Assembly (NCBI RefSeq): GCF_002443255.2
Contig: NW_019211457.1
Coordinates: forward strand, 21,463,497 to 21,527,496
Reading direction: 5' to 3'
Length of the DNA stretch: 64,000 bases
Source of the DNA: Varroa destructor
Lineage: Eukaryota; Arthropoda; Arachnida; Mesostigmata; Varroidae
Every line of letters starts with the position of its first letter. The stretch's first letter is position 1. Positions 36,820 to 51,826 of this stretch are shown here, in pieces. Made by a program: the position numbers and the translations under genes. Below the pieces are notes generated by a model. The model had not been told where the DNA came from, did not search any database, and worked only from the letters and a program-made list of their open reading frames with translations.

Positions 36820-39800
36820 ATGACCGTTGAGAAAAATTCATTGAAAATCTAGATCCGGTCTTAGAAATAAAGCATAGAATATTCTCAACGCCCCAACGTG
36901 TGGATGAAAATGTGATAAAGTTTTAATTCTACAGAGATATTCCTCCAAAGAGTTAAAATTATGCAAAAATAAACGAGCCATGTTGCTTTTTATAATTCTG
37001 CACAAATATTTCTTAAATATAAAGAAAATAATTAGCTCTTCTAACTAATCTCTTCTTTTGAAATGTAGTCAAAAGTCTAACAAGCTAATCTACATCAAAT
37101 ACTTAACTCATATGCCTCCCAAAAAAGGCCGAAGGTCCGATTATACTTGTTGTTCAATCTAAAATTTTTTTTGTTAAAAAAACGAAAAGGCTCATAGAGC
37201 TGCATGCTTATACAAATTCCTAGCCTGCCTAACCAGAGAGAACAGTAATGGTGTTACCACTGCACCAGCTCCGAAGCCTAGGTTTGTGATATGATAAATT
37301 TCTCTTGGATATGAATGGCTGGAAATAGCTTGATTTTTTTTGTCCTACTGATTAAGTGGATTTTTTTCGGTGGCAATGTTTGCATTTCACGTATAGCCGA
37401 AACTTAAGGATGGATAATAAAGGCAAATTTCAGCTTTTCAATTTGATTTCGCGTCTACGGAAGTTACAAGCAACCTACAGATGCTTCTTCTGATGAGCTT
37501 GTTCATACAACAATATCTGATGGTTAACCAAAATGTGCGAAGTGTACTAAAGCTAACTTCAATATAACGCCGTCCTGGCTTGAGATATTTCATAAACCGC
37601 TTATCATTGAGGCTAGCTTACGGAGTAAGATAACTAAATTTTAAGTTCACTAAGAATGAGCGTAGTGTATGATTGCTCAGTAAAAAGCAGGCGGATTTTG
37701 AAGTTGAACGCTGGCTAAAACAGTCGGCCCTACGGTTGCGCCATGCAACCAATCTTTTATTCGCTTAATTCTTTTGCTCTTTAGTCAGTCAAATGAGCTT
37801 ATGTAAGACATTCACGCAGATTTAGCCAGACCCATTTCTGGCAACAGTCGTGATGTTCTCTTTCCACGCCTTGCGCCTTTTTTTCGCTATCTTTCTCAGT
37901 ACTGCGCATAAAGCGCATAAAGCAGAACAACGAGATAGTAGATGAGATCAGTACGACCATCTAAAGGTGCTTAAAGGGTCGCTTTTATTTTAAAAAAAAA
38001 GCGCTTCGCTCTCAGAATAAATCAGACATTTAGCAGTTTTCTTTGAATTGGAGATGCTTTACTACAGCTGGGCCTGCTTTTTGCGAGGAATTATTTTTGC
38101 GTGTCGTCTATCACTTTTTAAGAATAGAAATGAAAAGATTACACGACCACAGCGACCTTTCCAAGCAACCCGGTCCTTTTGGGTATTCATGTAAATAAAG
38201 GGTAGTGAGGGTGAGGACCAAGTGAATGGCAGTAAAGTCCTGCATGAAAATAAGTTACATACATCTGAACTTTTTTGTTTCGTGCAATGAAGCACAGTTA
38301 TAAAGTCTTTATTTCGATTACCGTATTGCGTAGTAACACTAAGATCGGAACAACCAATTACAAGCGTTGCAGTTTACTCAGTCTTGGTGCTTTATTACGA
38401 AATTAAAAAAAGAACTGCTTGGTGAAACTCAGAAACGATCATTAACATGATGGCTTGAGAATCATATTCTACTTGAGGAGGTTTATGTATGTGAAACAGC
38501 AATTTTTTAAAACTAATGACGTGTAGAATTAAACTTGCACGATGCCTTTTTCTCACCCGAATCTTCATTGCAATCATTCGTTGTCTCAGGAGATTTATAA
38601 CTGAGAAACGGATAAGGAACGGTCCTTCTCTGCCATCTTTGCACGAAGGAAATACATCCGCACATTTGTGGAAGACGCGTGACCCGGGAATATCACAGCA
38701 ACTGACGTGAATAAATTCTCTCTGATTGTTTTGAAGGAATCAACCGTGAACTTACATCACCGCACTATGGAATACGTCCTACTCTAATTTTATCTACTAA
38801 AATTAGTAGGCATGTTTATTCTGCCACAGTTCAAGGCAACCACTTGTTTTTATATAACCCTTGTTTTATTTGTGTACAGTTTATCAGTGATAGGGGACTA
38901 TGTAACCAAAACCAATTATTCGATGCATGCTTAGCAAGAATTTCAACGATAACGTATAAGAAACGAGTATTCAAACCTAGTAGAAAAAAATAAATTGCTA
39001 ATTATTGATACAAAAATTATCTTCTCTTCAAGGACGGTTTTTACTTAACGGTAAAAAATGCCATGTATTTGGGTTAAAAGCTTTCTATTTTCTCTAAACG
39101 TAGACGTATATTTTTGTCATTCTGCTTTTGCAGTTAAAGTTTGTCTCAACCCTACCAGGTTAATTTCTCGATTATAATATGTCATGAAAAATTACATAGA
39201 TGCCATACTGCTACGCTAGCTGGACGAGAAGATTTGCTGCAGCCACAGCTGCGACGTCTCGTGGTAAAACTGTGTTAAGCCCCAGTTTAATTTTAATAAC
39301 GCATTTTGTGACATCTTTAAGCCACAGTATTTTACTTCCTGATGATCGTCGTCGACCAAACTGCAGGTGGCAGCATTCCTCATATATTTCTCATTTAATT
39401 ACATTTTTACCTTCATGCCAGATTACCAAAATGGCACACCTCATTGGTTTCAGCTGTGGTACGTGTAGTTTTAACCACACCACGAACAACAGGTTGTTAG
39501 CGGAATGATTGCTAAACCGGAAGGACTGCAAAATTTCAGCCCTACTAAACAACAAAACCTTTACGGGTCGAGCATTTTGTTGCAGAGGGTAAAAAAAAGT
39601 GCTATACGCGCTATTCTAGTCAAAAAAAATCTTCATAGAAAAAATAAACGTAGGTACTGCTAAGCAAACCTTTTGGGGGTGCTTGTGAAAATGGAGCTGA
39701 ACAATCTCAGGTATTTTTGACGTCTACAATACAAACACTAATGTGCGATATGGCTATGCTTTTCACTTTGCTTATATATATGCAAAATAGCTTAATAACT

Positions 39801-42700
39801 TTGAAATAAAATGGTCATTAATTTATATTTTATTTAATAAGCATATGGAGGGTACATGCCAGCTTGAAATTCGACATCTGAAAAGCTTAATGTTTTACAA
39901 TATTGTAACCCACGTTGGAAGCCCACAATTAGAAAAACGATATAAGTAAACAAGTTTACTGCTACTAAATTGCCAAGATAATTCGTCTGCAAAAAGATAA
40001 TATTTGCAGGTTCTGTCGATTATTTCTTAGCACTGAATTCTATATGCATATACATCATTGTATATATCTTACTAACAAATATTTTATTATAACTTACACA
40101 ATTAATATTTGCACAATAATAAGACTGATATGCTTGTGAGAGCTTGTGTCTCTACTACGTCGTGTTCGGGTTCCTAATATACCAGCCTCTATGCCGTTAA
40201 CAACAACCACGCTTTATGGGTCCTTTAGACAACACAAAATGGTGCATACTGCGCCACACATAGTATATACTGAAGACAATTCCATAGCGTTTACATAACG
40301 CACGATTTGCAGTTGGGAATTATTATGAACACCTGTAATTAATTTTGTAAAAAGCAAAACGTGGATATTGCAACCTTGCCCTTTTCAAAGCCTGGCTTTA
40401 TTTCCACTTTCTAGAGTGATTAGTCTTACTAAACAGCGACAATTCTCTCGGATCTCAATTTAGCTCATTCAAATCTTCTTAATTCATCCAGATGCTTCTT
40501 TTTAGATACAGTCAAATGTTCTTGCAGATCTAATCTACTAGATCCAAAATTACTGGCTTCTCAATTGACGAGTTCTTTTTCCAAGTTCTTTCCAATTGCC
40601 AAATTGTGCAAAAGGCATTCTATTAAGGGGAACAAATATCGCTAGGCTATCTATATTCCTAATAGTAGAAGCGAACAATTTCCCCGCTGCGCACTAAAAA
40701 TAGAGCAGCGCATTTCTAGCAGTAAATGCACGGCCTGCATATATACCAAGCGAAGGTTGAAACTTCCATTACTAGACAAGAATGAGGGACGGATAGATAT
40801 TAAATATATAAGCGTTACGCAGTGTGAAATTCTGAGTCTTGTGTTTGCTGTGGTGAGAAAGATTGAAAAGCCAACTGCATCTCAACGTTCCCTTACGCAC
40901 AGATTACACCACACGGTAAAGTGAACACCTATACCCCACTACCCCGGGAAACGATAAACATGGGTAAAATACACTTAGGTTAGCTTTATTCTAACAAAAG
41001 GAGTGAAAGAAATTGGTGTTTGAAAACTCTGTACACTTGAGTATACACTCTGCGCTTGAGCTAAGGGATAGCCGCTGGAGAGGGGATTAGTAAAATAGAA
41101 CAACCCGGGAACACATCGCAGATTTTTATATTTTAATAATTATTTAGCTGTTCTAGCAGCTGTGCGACCATTTCATCAGGTAAGCGGAGATATGTCACCA
41201 GAATTAGTATTTCATTTAAGTTTATTTAAATTAAAAATATCGCCATCACATTGGTGTGCTTCCTTGAGTTCGAACACCTTACTCGAACGCAACTTTGGTA
41301 AAAGTACAGTTTTACACACTTACATGTTGTTATGGTAAGGTTACTTAGTAATAAAAATTTTAAAATATTACTTGTCGAACTCGACTGTATCCAGTTTCCT
41401 CTGTAACCTAAAATTAAATTTGAAGACATAATGGGTGTCAGATTAATAAAGATAAACGTATATTTTGCTTTAGCTTTTAACATTAGGAGCATAAATCGTG
41501 AGCCTAGATTTTAAACGCCATTATTGAAGCTATGTGAGTTACCAGCTCAATTTAGAAATAAATGAATATTTTGCAAACTTCGACCTACTTTTTAAACAAA
41601 CATTAAAAACCTATGCTTTTTTATTAAGGCTAATATGGACTTCGATTTTAGTTTCAAGTTTAAAACTTGAAATTTGCGAAATGCCACTACTACAGAAACT
41701 GTTACCTGGCGAGTGCCTATTTGCCTAGAGAAATAACTTTCACACAGCTTCCCCTTGTCTCACACTGTGAGGTTGCAAGGTCCACGTAGAAAAATATTTC
41801 AAATTTTAACAAAACAAAGTAGAGAACAAAAATAAATTAGTAACATGTAGATAAAACCAAAAACTAGGTGCAAGCTTGTGCAAAGGAAATTGTTTCAATC
41901 AAAATTGCTTATGACTTCGCAACATTAAGACCACGCCTACTAGGACTAATGTCGTGTCCCAAGTTAAACACTCTTCGACTTATGCAAGTTCCTCCTTGAC
42001 CTTCGGTTTGTGTTATAGATTTTCTCAATTTGACCCTAGACTCCATGGTCATTTGGTCGCTAACGACATGTCAAAGCAAAGATATTAGAAAAACGGTAAA
42101 TACGACGGTGCGAACTGCAAATTATCGTACTGAAAACAAAACGTCTGCATAACACACGTTTAGGCCACAATGGTTACAAAATTGAAGAAGCAACATAAAA
42201 GTTTTGCGCCGAAAGTATTCGACATATTTAGGTGAGAGTATTTTGTAGTAATTCTTTTCCAACTATAAATAATGGCATTCAAATGTACTGCTTGATACAT
42301 ATCTTTTGAAAATGCCTTTTCTTTTTCAGAGATAATTATTAAGCTTACATTGCGCCATTGCTCTGCTAAAATGCAATTATGGAATATCCGTTTTCTTGAG
42401 TTTTTGTATGCTATAAAAAAGCCATTAAGAACTGATACAGTTGGAATTACTATGGCAATGCAGCTGCACTTTAGCCCTATATAATCGTAACAACACATGT
42501 TTAATTATTTAAAATACTTTCAATTTGGAAAATACATTTATTTTATACTGATCGTACAGTTGCAGAGTAGTAAGTAATATTATTATAGATATACACAAAC
42601 AAAAGAATGGGAACGTGCTATATAATAGATAACTTTTCATACCATTAAATCCTGGTTTATCTTCCCCAGGCTTGCTTAACTCTCTAAACGCCGTTGATAC
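36820..42700. other. AT-rich stretch, nothing recognised
   Basis: Frames at 39,200-39,508 (+) and at about 39,221-39,390 (-) share a G+C-richer patch, but neither matches a family I know. A 9-bp inverted repeat (CTAATTTTA/TAAAATTAG) lies near 38,795-38,817. Confidence 0.5.
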
Positions 42701-42738
42701 CTCTCTCTCTCTCCCTCTATATATATATATATATATAA
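42701..42738. repeat. Compound (CT)n(AT)n microsatellite
   Basis: A CT tract with one interruption (42,701-42,717) runs into about ten AT units, the same compound arrangement as at 16,419-16,470. Confidence 0.95.
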
Positions 42739-44136
42739 TATGTATTTCTAATTTCTTTAATGAGAAATACATTTGTTTTTGAACCTTTTAGAATGAGAAT
42801 CATTGGACAATAATGTCTAATAATCCTAATTCACTTACAGCCGTAGCTCAATGTCCAATATTGCCGTAAGGCATCTATTCAGCCACTTCAATCGCAGATA
42901 GCTGAAACCCAATGTAAGTATTCACCAAATTTTAACCTAATAATACATAGATTTAAAATTATTTTGTTTCTTGAACCCGCTAAGAAGCCTCAGATAACCT
43001 AATTTTCATACTGTCGACCGACCAATCTTGCATTATCTTCGTTTCTGTTCTGCCCTTTATAGAAGTTCCCTAAATACGCAAATATAATGTGGCGAGTAAA
43101 ATTGGAAAGCATTACCTTCAGCAAAATCTAATAAAAATTAAAAATAAAATGACAAGCGAAATTCGGTCAAGCACTGGCTAACCAAATTATAGCAAACTTT
43201 TTTTCTCATCGACAGAATCATTTTCCTAATTTTCTGTGCCAAATTGAATTACCAAAAAAAAATGATCTTTCCGTGTTTTGCGTTTAGTTTACTCACTTAG
43301 ACTCTAATGAAAACGACTGGCTTTTAGCGCGGAGTCTGTTAACACCCCAATTCGAATCTAAACCACCACGTGTCCCTGGATTAACAGGTAACTACATCAC
43401 TCGACAAGCTAATTACCTGCGATCTTTTAAGTTAAAACACTTACGATGCATTTAATTCTAAATATTAAAGCTAAAATAATATGTATACCTTGGATCTGAG
43501 TTTGTACAGTCAGTTTAATACAATATGAGTATAAATTGTAATAATTGTGTCAATCAGATAAACTGTTCTGCGATTATATAAGTAGGCTCTTCTTAAAGCC
43601 ATTGCTGACAGATATTGTCATAAGTATCACGGATGAATTTGATTACTACAAGCAGAGACACAGACAAAGCATCAGATAAGTAAAATCAACCATTTTAAAA
43701 AATGTTCGGTGGTGACACAGAATTGCGTGAAGTGGGAAAGATCTGATCTACGTTTTTCAACCATTTGATCGGCTATTTCAAAATTACGATACTCTTATTT
43801 TAGATATTCTTACTGTGTAGACAAGTTTAAGTGACGCTAGTCTTATTCACAGTTAGCGTGGTGAGCACTATAAGTGTAGGACTGACTACCCGTGACATAT
43901 CACTTGACCTTCGTAAATATCTGTTTTTAGGAAGCGTAATACTTACAATTAGTACAGATTCTGTCCTAGAAAGACGCCCCTTTACAAACATGAGCACGGC
44001 GTGACAGCTTTGCTTCAAAACTTAATCCATCTCTTCGCCAGTATCGACTAATCACAGCTCTTTTTTTGCCTGCTTTAATAGCTCGTGGATAACACAGGAC
44101 ATGAATATACAAAGAAAGTTGCATGAAAAACGCACT

Positions 44137-44159
44137 TGGCTGCCTGATAAAGGCAGCCA
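44137..44159. repeat. 9-bp hairpin TGGCTGCCT-GATAA-AGGCAGCCA
   Basis: A perfect stem with a five-base loop, G+C-rich and therefore stable as RNA or single-stranded DNA. It looks like a factor-independent terminator stem but has no T tract, and this is eukaryotic DNA. Confidence 0.85.
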
Positions 44160-46378
44160 TGCGTACCATAAAATAAATGTAAACCATCATTACAGTTAAA
44201 AATCAAGTAAACTAAAATAAAACTGGGCATCAGTTATTGCTAATAGTATATCTGCGGTGTACTTTTTCAGTCCAATCGCCATGGGGGCTTATTCCAGCTA
44301 ATATATATTATTAACCAACCACCTATTTATCAAGGTTGCAGCATGACATAGTGGTTTTGTTCTATTTCAGAGTTCAGCCAATATAAAGACAATATAGTGA
44401 AACGTGACTGTTAGTAATGGCACTGACAGCAAGTTCTAGTTTGTAAGTTTAAGCTATGACGGCCTTTTGTAGAGAAATGCAAAGAACTATAACTATTGAA
44501 GAGCTTCATTGGGATCTTGCTAAACCTATTGTCCCCGGTTGCATCGCAACAAGTCTGATATGCCATGTCAAAAATAACTATCGTGGTTTTACACTACTTA
44601 TACTTAGCTCTATCCCAAGTAGTGAAGATATCTACGAAGTGCATCTTCCCTAAACGAAAAGATATTGTAAATTCTTAGTACGCAATGAAAAATGCAGACC
44701 GCTATAATAGCAAGCCGCCACATAATCGCTACACTATATCCAAGAGTTTTTAATCCATGTATAAAAAGCAAATTATGTTGGGACGCACTCCAGAAAGATT
44801 TTTTTTGAACCGCGTTTTTTTTTTGCTTCTTGACTCTTATCTATTAATTCATAACAATCAGCTCTAACATTTCTACAGTTATTTTATAGCTTTTGTCTCT
44901 GTTCGAATTCTTGCTCGGAAATCACAGTAGCGGTGGCTTGGTTTGCTGCTTGTGAATGAATCCACGGCACGACGAACATTGCACATCTACACCCAGTCAG
45001 TCAAAAAGATACTATGTAAAACGGATACGAAAAGGTTTAGTCTGTAGAATTTTTTTAGCAAGATACTATACAGATCGGGAATTGGAATGCATTTTGCCGT
45101 AGAGCTGAGTCTTTGAGGCGTTTCAGTCCACATCTCATTTCACGTCACTCAGGCAGTTTTACCATTAAATCTAAGAAAGAAATAGGGTTATAGCTATTTG
45201 AATCTGTGATCTTAATACATCAGCCACTTAAACAACAGGCAATTGAATGACGACCTTTAGACACTTTCAGACCTCTAGTCTGCGGAATGCTTTATTGATT
45301 TTACCTTTCATGCAACTGACCATATTAACGAGCGCCATTGTGTCAGCAAATTGAACGGGAAAAATTCAGCCAGTCGTTTACGTTATAGAAATTCCAATAA
45401 ACCATAGACTACAGACATGGATGTCCATTGCTTCGTTCCGAATGTAACGCAATTGCATTTTTGACGGGCATATTCCGACTCTCTTCATCTCTACGAATTT
45501 GCTGGTTATGTAATGAGTATCCAGGTTGTTTCAAATATCTTAACCATCAGGTTAATCACGATTGTGCGCACTGCTCTAACTAAAGTGCTAACATATCTTA
45601 TAATTTTTACATTAACAGTCAAGTGTTAAAGTTAGCAAAGTTAGTATGGGGAATTGCCACGTTTCATATGTTGATATTAATTTCGTCTTAAACAAAAATT
45701 AGCGTACAATTCATACCAAAAAAAAGTAGAGGAAGTCATTCGCAATAATGCGCAAGCTATGTATACAAGTAAGGTATCTTAATAAAGGTACGCTTTTTAT
45801 TTTTAGATCGTGAATTTTCCTTATGATTTATTGCTTAAGGAATTAAAAATAAAACTTACTTTCATCTTTTTTGCTTTACATGGATTCTTCAATGACAAAC
45901 TGTACGGCTCAAAATTATCGATTGGCTTATTTACAATCAATGGAATATGTTGTTAACTACGCCCTTTGTTCTGCCTTTCACTCATTTATACAAATTCGCC
46001 GCAAAGCTTCGGACGCATGCATGGGTACAAGAAAGATACGAAAGTATGATGACGGTGTTTGCAAGTAGGCTATTCGTGGTATTAGTGCGCTACCCTGTAT
46101 ATGAGCTAAACATGTAACTTTCTTACACATAGTAAATATTGTTAATCAGATGTTTTATACGGATAGAGTAGGGGAAAACCGGAGGAACCAGATATAGTAA
46201 GTGCGCTAGGATTTACTCGGACTTTGCTACATGCACAAAGCTAGGACGTGTAAAAAGTTGTAATGGCGTCGTACACAGGTAACCCATGCCATCAGCTAGC
46301 TTCCCACCAGTATACGTTAAACGTAAGTCACATCACACATAATTATCTATTAGATGACGTACTTGAATAACAAACCGT

Positions 46379-46394
46379 ATATATATATATATAT
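46379..46394. repeat. (AT)8 microsatellite
   Basis: Eight AT units in AT-rich sequence. Confidence 0.9.
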
Positions 46395-46797
46395 GGGGTG
46401 GTGCGATAAAACTAAGGGAAGCTTTAGCGGGCTATTAATCATGACAGGCATATGTTCATTTGCTAACCGTGATAGCAAATCAAAGCTAACCCTTTCTAGA
46501 ACAAAACGGTCTCGTTATCGAACAATAGCGTGTCGTTATTTGAATCTGAGCAAAGCTCAGCTATTATCCAATCTTTCCGCGCTGAATGAACTTCCATTAG
46601 GACTAAAAACTTTCTTTTACCCAACATCGGCAGTCTACGTTATTGCCAGTGTTTATGCATACTTTATCAAATCCAAAGAAGACATCCACGAGGAAAACCG
46701 AGAAATCCTGAATGGGACATAATTAAAAATGTTCGAAAATCTATTTTTTTTTAAGATTTTTTGCTTTTTTTAAGGTTTTGACTTTTGGTTTGCTATC

Positions 46798-46820
46798 ATA
46801 TATATATATATATATATATA
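46798..46820. repeat. (TA)n microsatellite
   Basis: About eleven TA units following a T-rich stretch. Confidence 0.9.
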
Positions 46821-49800
46821 ACACATCCATAAAATTTTGCAGAAACTGACGCTAGAAACAAAAGAACGTTAGTGGTCCTCCTATAGTTGGTTGCTGACAG
46901 AACCGTTTGAGTTAACCTACTGGATAAAACATTTCAGTGCCATTCGTTTCTGCAATGATTTAATCTATGCTTAGCAAAGGTCAACTTTCAATTTCAATGC
47001 TTACATCAATAGCTTTCACATAACGTAGCGGTGATATTGTTGCCAGTTAGTCTGGTGGTTTTAGCTCGAACCCACGAAGAACTATAAATTTTGGGATGGG
47101 CCGTTCACAGAAAAGAAAATCAAATTACCTGGATATAAGAAGAGACGCTTAGGTTATACAGCAACGTAAAGTGCAATTTGAAAAAAATCAGTAAAATAAT
47201 ACCTATGTTACATTTTGTAATAAGTGACGTAAAACTTCAAAAACAAAACAGTTTTATTTGTTGCTTTTGGGATTAAAAATCGAATTTTTCCAATTTTCCT
47301 TAGGTGGATATGTTTAAACATTGCTCAATCAATTCTGCTACGCAATTCAATGCTGCGCAGAGGGTGAGTTTTCTGGTATCTTTAGGGACCGTTCTAGTGA
47401 ATTTCATAACCTAAACGTGAAAATCATACTTTCAAAAATGTTACATTTGGAAGAACGTTTGGCTATGCGCGGTTTGTTACTCTTTCTAAGAGAAGGTGCT
47501 ATAAGGGCGTTTGTATGCCATTTGAAAGAATATTTTGGATACTTTGAAAAACTTGCGGAACTTTCTTTTCCATCGACCCATGTCTTCTAAACACATTCGC
47601 TAGTGGCGAAACTGATTCCTACATTAGAGAAACTTATTTCAAAAACTCGAAGAGACAAGCCCACTTGTTTTACCACTATCATCGTCTAAACTGAAATTTA
47701 CAGCACACGGAACGTTCTCATCCCTGTAATCTCTAAGAACTGGTAGGTCGCGGGATCTGCTTCAAAGATTCAGAGATTCGAGTTCAGATCATGCACCGTG
47801 AGACAGGTTCTTTACTTTTCATGGTTTCATAATAAACTGATTCATACTTCTCTATAATACCTCGAACAACTGGTACATGTGGGACCGGAAGGATAGAAGA
47901 AACGGTAGTAACCATTGATAAAAGTAACGATACAATCTATTTGAATTGATCACGTGGGTATCTACGTAAATTTAGACTGCTTTTTCATTAATTCCGTTCA
48001 AAGGCCAACGCAAAACATTTTTGTGAAGGAGCTAGTGACAATGCTGGTAAAAGTCCTGCCTTGACCTCTAACGAAAAAAGCCCGAGCAGATAGATTTAAA
48101 TCTTCAGCTTGCCGTAGAGTCACCAAGTTGCGCAAAAATGCGCGAAGCTCTTTGATGGCAGTGTCTCGCGTTTCGTTTGTACTGAACGTGCCAGAGACTA
48201 CTATGTAAAAAGCTTTTCAGAGGGAACTGTAGGATTGTTGCTCACCTGAAGGGAAAGAGCGCCGAATAATTTTTCTGTCATTATAAAGAGCAAATATTTG
48301 TCTTCTTTAGAAAGAGCGAGCTTTACTGCGCGAGCTGGGACTAAAACCAGAGCTGAAAGTAATTAACATCTTTAGGAAAGAGGAACCGGTCTTGCTCACA
48401 AACTTCGTAATGGTAGCAGGAGTGAATATAAACACTGGGTGAATTGACATAGTTAGGAATAAAGTAGGTTTTTTTAACTTCTATGAACGCATCATTGCTG
48501 GTATAAACGTTATCTGATATCGTTTTCAAGAAGGAACGCATATTTAAATGCACTGCTACAGGTTTGGTCCTTCGATGTCCATTGATATATAGAGAAATAG
48601 CTGTACTAGCGCTATTCGATTCCCACACAGAACGAGAAACCGTGACACCGATAAATTACTCCGCCTTTACGTTTCGAATGTTTAACAAATATAGATCTCA
48701 ATGCGTTAATGAAAGTTCGCCTTTAATAGTAGAACTGCAAGAAGCTCAAAAGTTTGAGCTGTGTTCATTGCGGCAAGTGCTGCTTTTCTATTATAAATTA
48801 AAGGGACTGCTTTATATGCCAAGGCATTGGCCATTTTAACGTACGATTCAGGTCTTCCGTCTCAGATTTTCAGGGGCGATTCGCCAAATAAGTTGTATTT
48901 CTTTGCGGAAAAATAAATTTACATTCGGATTTGCAAATACGTTTGCGAAACTGATACCTACTCGCGAACAGAATACAAATACGACACCTACCCCATCCAT
49001 GGAACTACCGATCTAACAAGTACGCACGAACTTTACTAGCATCAGGTCCTGAAAATGCAACGGATAAGATGCGTAGGGCCTGCAAACACAAATATCTGTG
49101 GATATCTCAGAATTCAAACTTGAGATTTACAAAACCCAAGATCCGATGACAAGTAATTATAACCAATAGAATGTAATCCACTTCGATACTTTTTTCTTTC
49201 TGCTTGAAACAACAAAAAATCGTTCTAAAAATGTCTTTACCAAATTTTTCAATCACATTTTAAACAACTGTAGTAGTAGTAATATTGAACGATCGGACAT
49301 TCTTACAATTTTTGCACAATCAATAAATATTCAGCATTAACTATACAGTTCAGACTCAAAATTGATGCATAGAGCAGGGTACGACTGTGACGAAAAACAG
49401 GCGTTAACTTCACTAACTTTCGCCTCAGTAACTAACCTTATTTAATGTAATCGAATGCATAGCATGTAATCGAATGTAGTTGGTGATAGTACTGAAATGT
49501 ATTGAAAGGACATGAAACGTACATATGCTTTTTAGATAATATATTAAATAAAAGAATGGAATGCGTACGGATGAGTTACGAAGGCGAGACGGAAACCAAG
49601 CGTCCGCTAATAGTAAGCGCCACATGAGACATCAACATCCTGATGTGGCAGAATCACTCTTCTTCGAGAGCGTAGTCGTGCATAAGCGCTACCTCTATCT
49701 AGCATTTCATTCGCCCGAGTCTCTAGGGAAATACTTTACTATGTTTATTATATTATAGTATTATGTGTTATGAATTAAGTAAGTGATCAGTGGGTAGTGT

Positions 49801-51826
49801 ATGTTTACCACAACAATACTGCTGTAAGTTTGTCTACGGTCTTTGTGAAACATCCTCGTCTAAATTAGTCGTATATCGTAATATATATTTTAAGACTTTT
49901 CTATTTAGTTATTTAGTAAATCTTGGTGCTGTATTATCCTGTTTTCAGGCTTGTAGCACAGACGTTTTCTCGTTCTGAGCGTATACATGTGAACCTCATA
50001 TTGTATTGAAACCAGGATTATGAGAATATATTGTCTTAGCTTAAACCTAGTTTTCTGACAGAGAACTGCTCACGTGAAACTAAAATGCTTTTCAAGCAAT
50101 ACGCACATTCGCGGAGGCAATGTGATTACTGCTCGAAAATCCGGGAACAACCTAAAATTATCTTTTTATTATATCATTCATAGAGTTTTATTTATATTTT
50201 GAGTTTGTATCAAACCCGTATCATATTTTTCTATTTCCAGTATTTTTTTATATATTTTTTTATTGTACTATTTGCTTATATTAATTCTGTTGTAACAAAA
50301 ATGTCAATTTGTGCTGGCCTTCGTTGTTTTTATTTAAAAACTCAGTAACTGTAAATTAATTAAAAAAGTAATTAAAAATTCAGTAAATTGTGTGGATGTA
50401 TACTAGAACAGAAGGCAGCCAATGATACAAGTCAAATGAGGCTATGAAAGTTACAGAAGCCTTCAAAACTTGCATTCAGGTATGTTGCTCCAAAAATTGA
50501 CTCAAAAAGCTAAGCAGTGTTTAGACAACCGTATTATTTGTACACGCATACACAGCTAACATGATCTTCAAACAAACTCATGCGCGTAATGATATTTCGG
50601 GTACAGTTTAATAGCAACAAATGAACGCTTTGTTTGCTTGGAAATGTTCTGGAAGTTTCCTTGTGTAAAAATAGCCTACATCATGTTTCGCATACAGAAT
50701 CTAACGATATCTTCTGGTTTCATTTTCTGTTTTACGAACACTGAGTAAGTAGCTTTTTACGCTAGGTAGCTGTTCCTCGCAGAATCAACTTAGCACTAAG
50801 CATTAAACTGTACGCTTTTCGTCTCTTGATGACCGACCAGAATTTGAGATCGTCAAGTTCATTAGTTCTTAGTGTACGCATAACATCAAATATATAATCA
50901 AAGTATTCGTGAGAAGCACCAAGCGCATTTGTGGTTACAAGCGTTATTTTTAGATATGGCTCGTCATTCTGTACTTATAGTTTTTTTCGGCTTGTGCCTC
51001 GTCAAAAATCTCAGGCGATCTATAACTTAGCTCTTTATCAACTTAAAAACACTTAGCAAAGATATGGTATTAGGGCTATAGTTGCCAGCGGCGTTAGTAA
51101 TACTTCATGATCTAAGTGTCATTAAGAGACAATTAGTCTTCACAGCGAGACCACAGAGGTAACGGTGTCAACAATATGCCAGTTTTTAAATTTTATTCTA
51201 GTGATACTCTGCTTAGTATCTTACCGTTTCATTGTCCTTATTCCGTTGCTCATGTATGATATCAATCTCCCATGCCAAAAAGGAGGCATTGGAATCGAAT
51301 CTATAGATCGCTTAATTTTAAGCTATTAGACATGAAAAAGGTTCATATAACAACCCCGTTGAATAATGATAATTGCAATCACGCAAATTTCAGGCTGAAA
51401 AACTTCAGTGGACTTGAATTTAAGAACAGTGACATTTTAAAAAAGTTATTATCTAGACCAACGTATATTAGACATCGAAAAAGCTGGACTTAATGTTATT
51501 TTGTTCTGGCATTCTTATAAAGGATGAGTATAAGAAGACGAAAATAAAAAGATAGAATGTCATGCCTATTCTTCAAATGTTAGTGCAACTAAACCTACAA
51601 GCTATGGCAGTTTAACGTAACACGTCTTCCAAAATCTACATCTTATTATTTTAGAAACAGTGAAAAGAAGGTTCATTGCTTATTTCGCAAAGATCGTATG
51701 CTGGCTAGGGTTCAATACAGTCTGCGATTTTAGTTGCATCATTTGAAAGATGACGAAACGATCAACTTAATTATGGTTGCTCCAAAACATAACCCATTGT
51801 TATCTAGAAAGAGTCCAATATGTACT

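Larger units (their letters stand above)
42740..51820. other. AT-rich stretch with simple repeats and isolated exon-like segments
   Basis: No recognised gene. Splice-bounded open segments at 42,839-42,901 (-) and 47,304-47,363 (+), and a G+C-richer protein-like patch at 49,555-49,740, are described in the findings. Confidence 0.45.

Noticed and set aside
44417..44442. MALTASSS frame followed by GTAAGT
   Set aside because: Only nine codons long and with no neighbouring exon; too little information.
47041..47075. GGTTCGAGC box on the minus strand as a tRNA B box
   Set aside because: No T-arm pairing, A box or acceptor stem around it. Other GTTCGA sites (for example 7,755, 16,148 and 41,262) failed in the same way.
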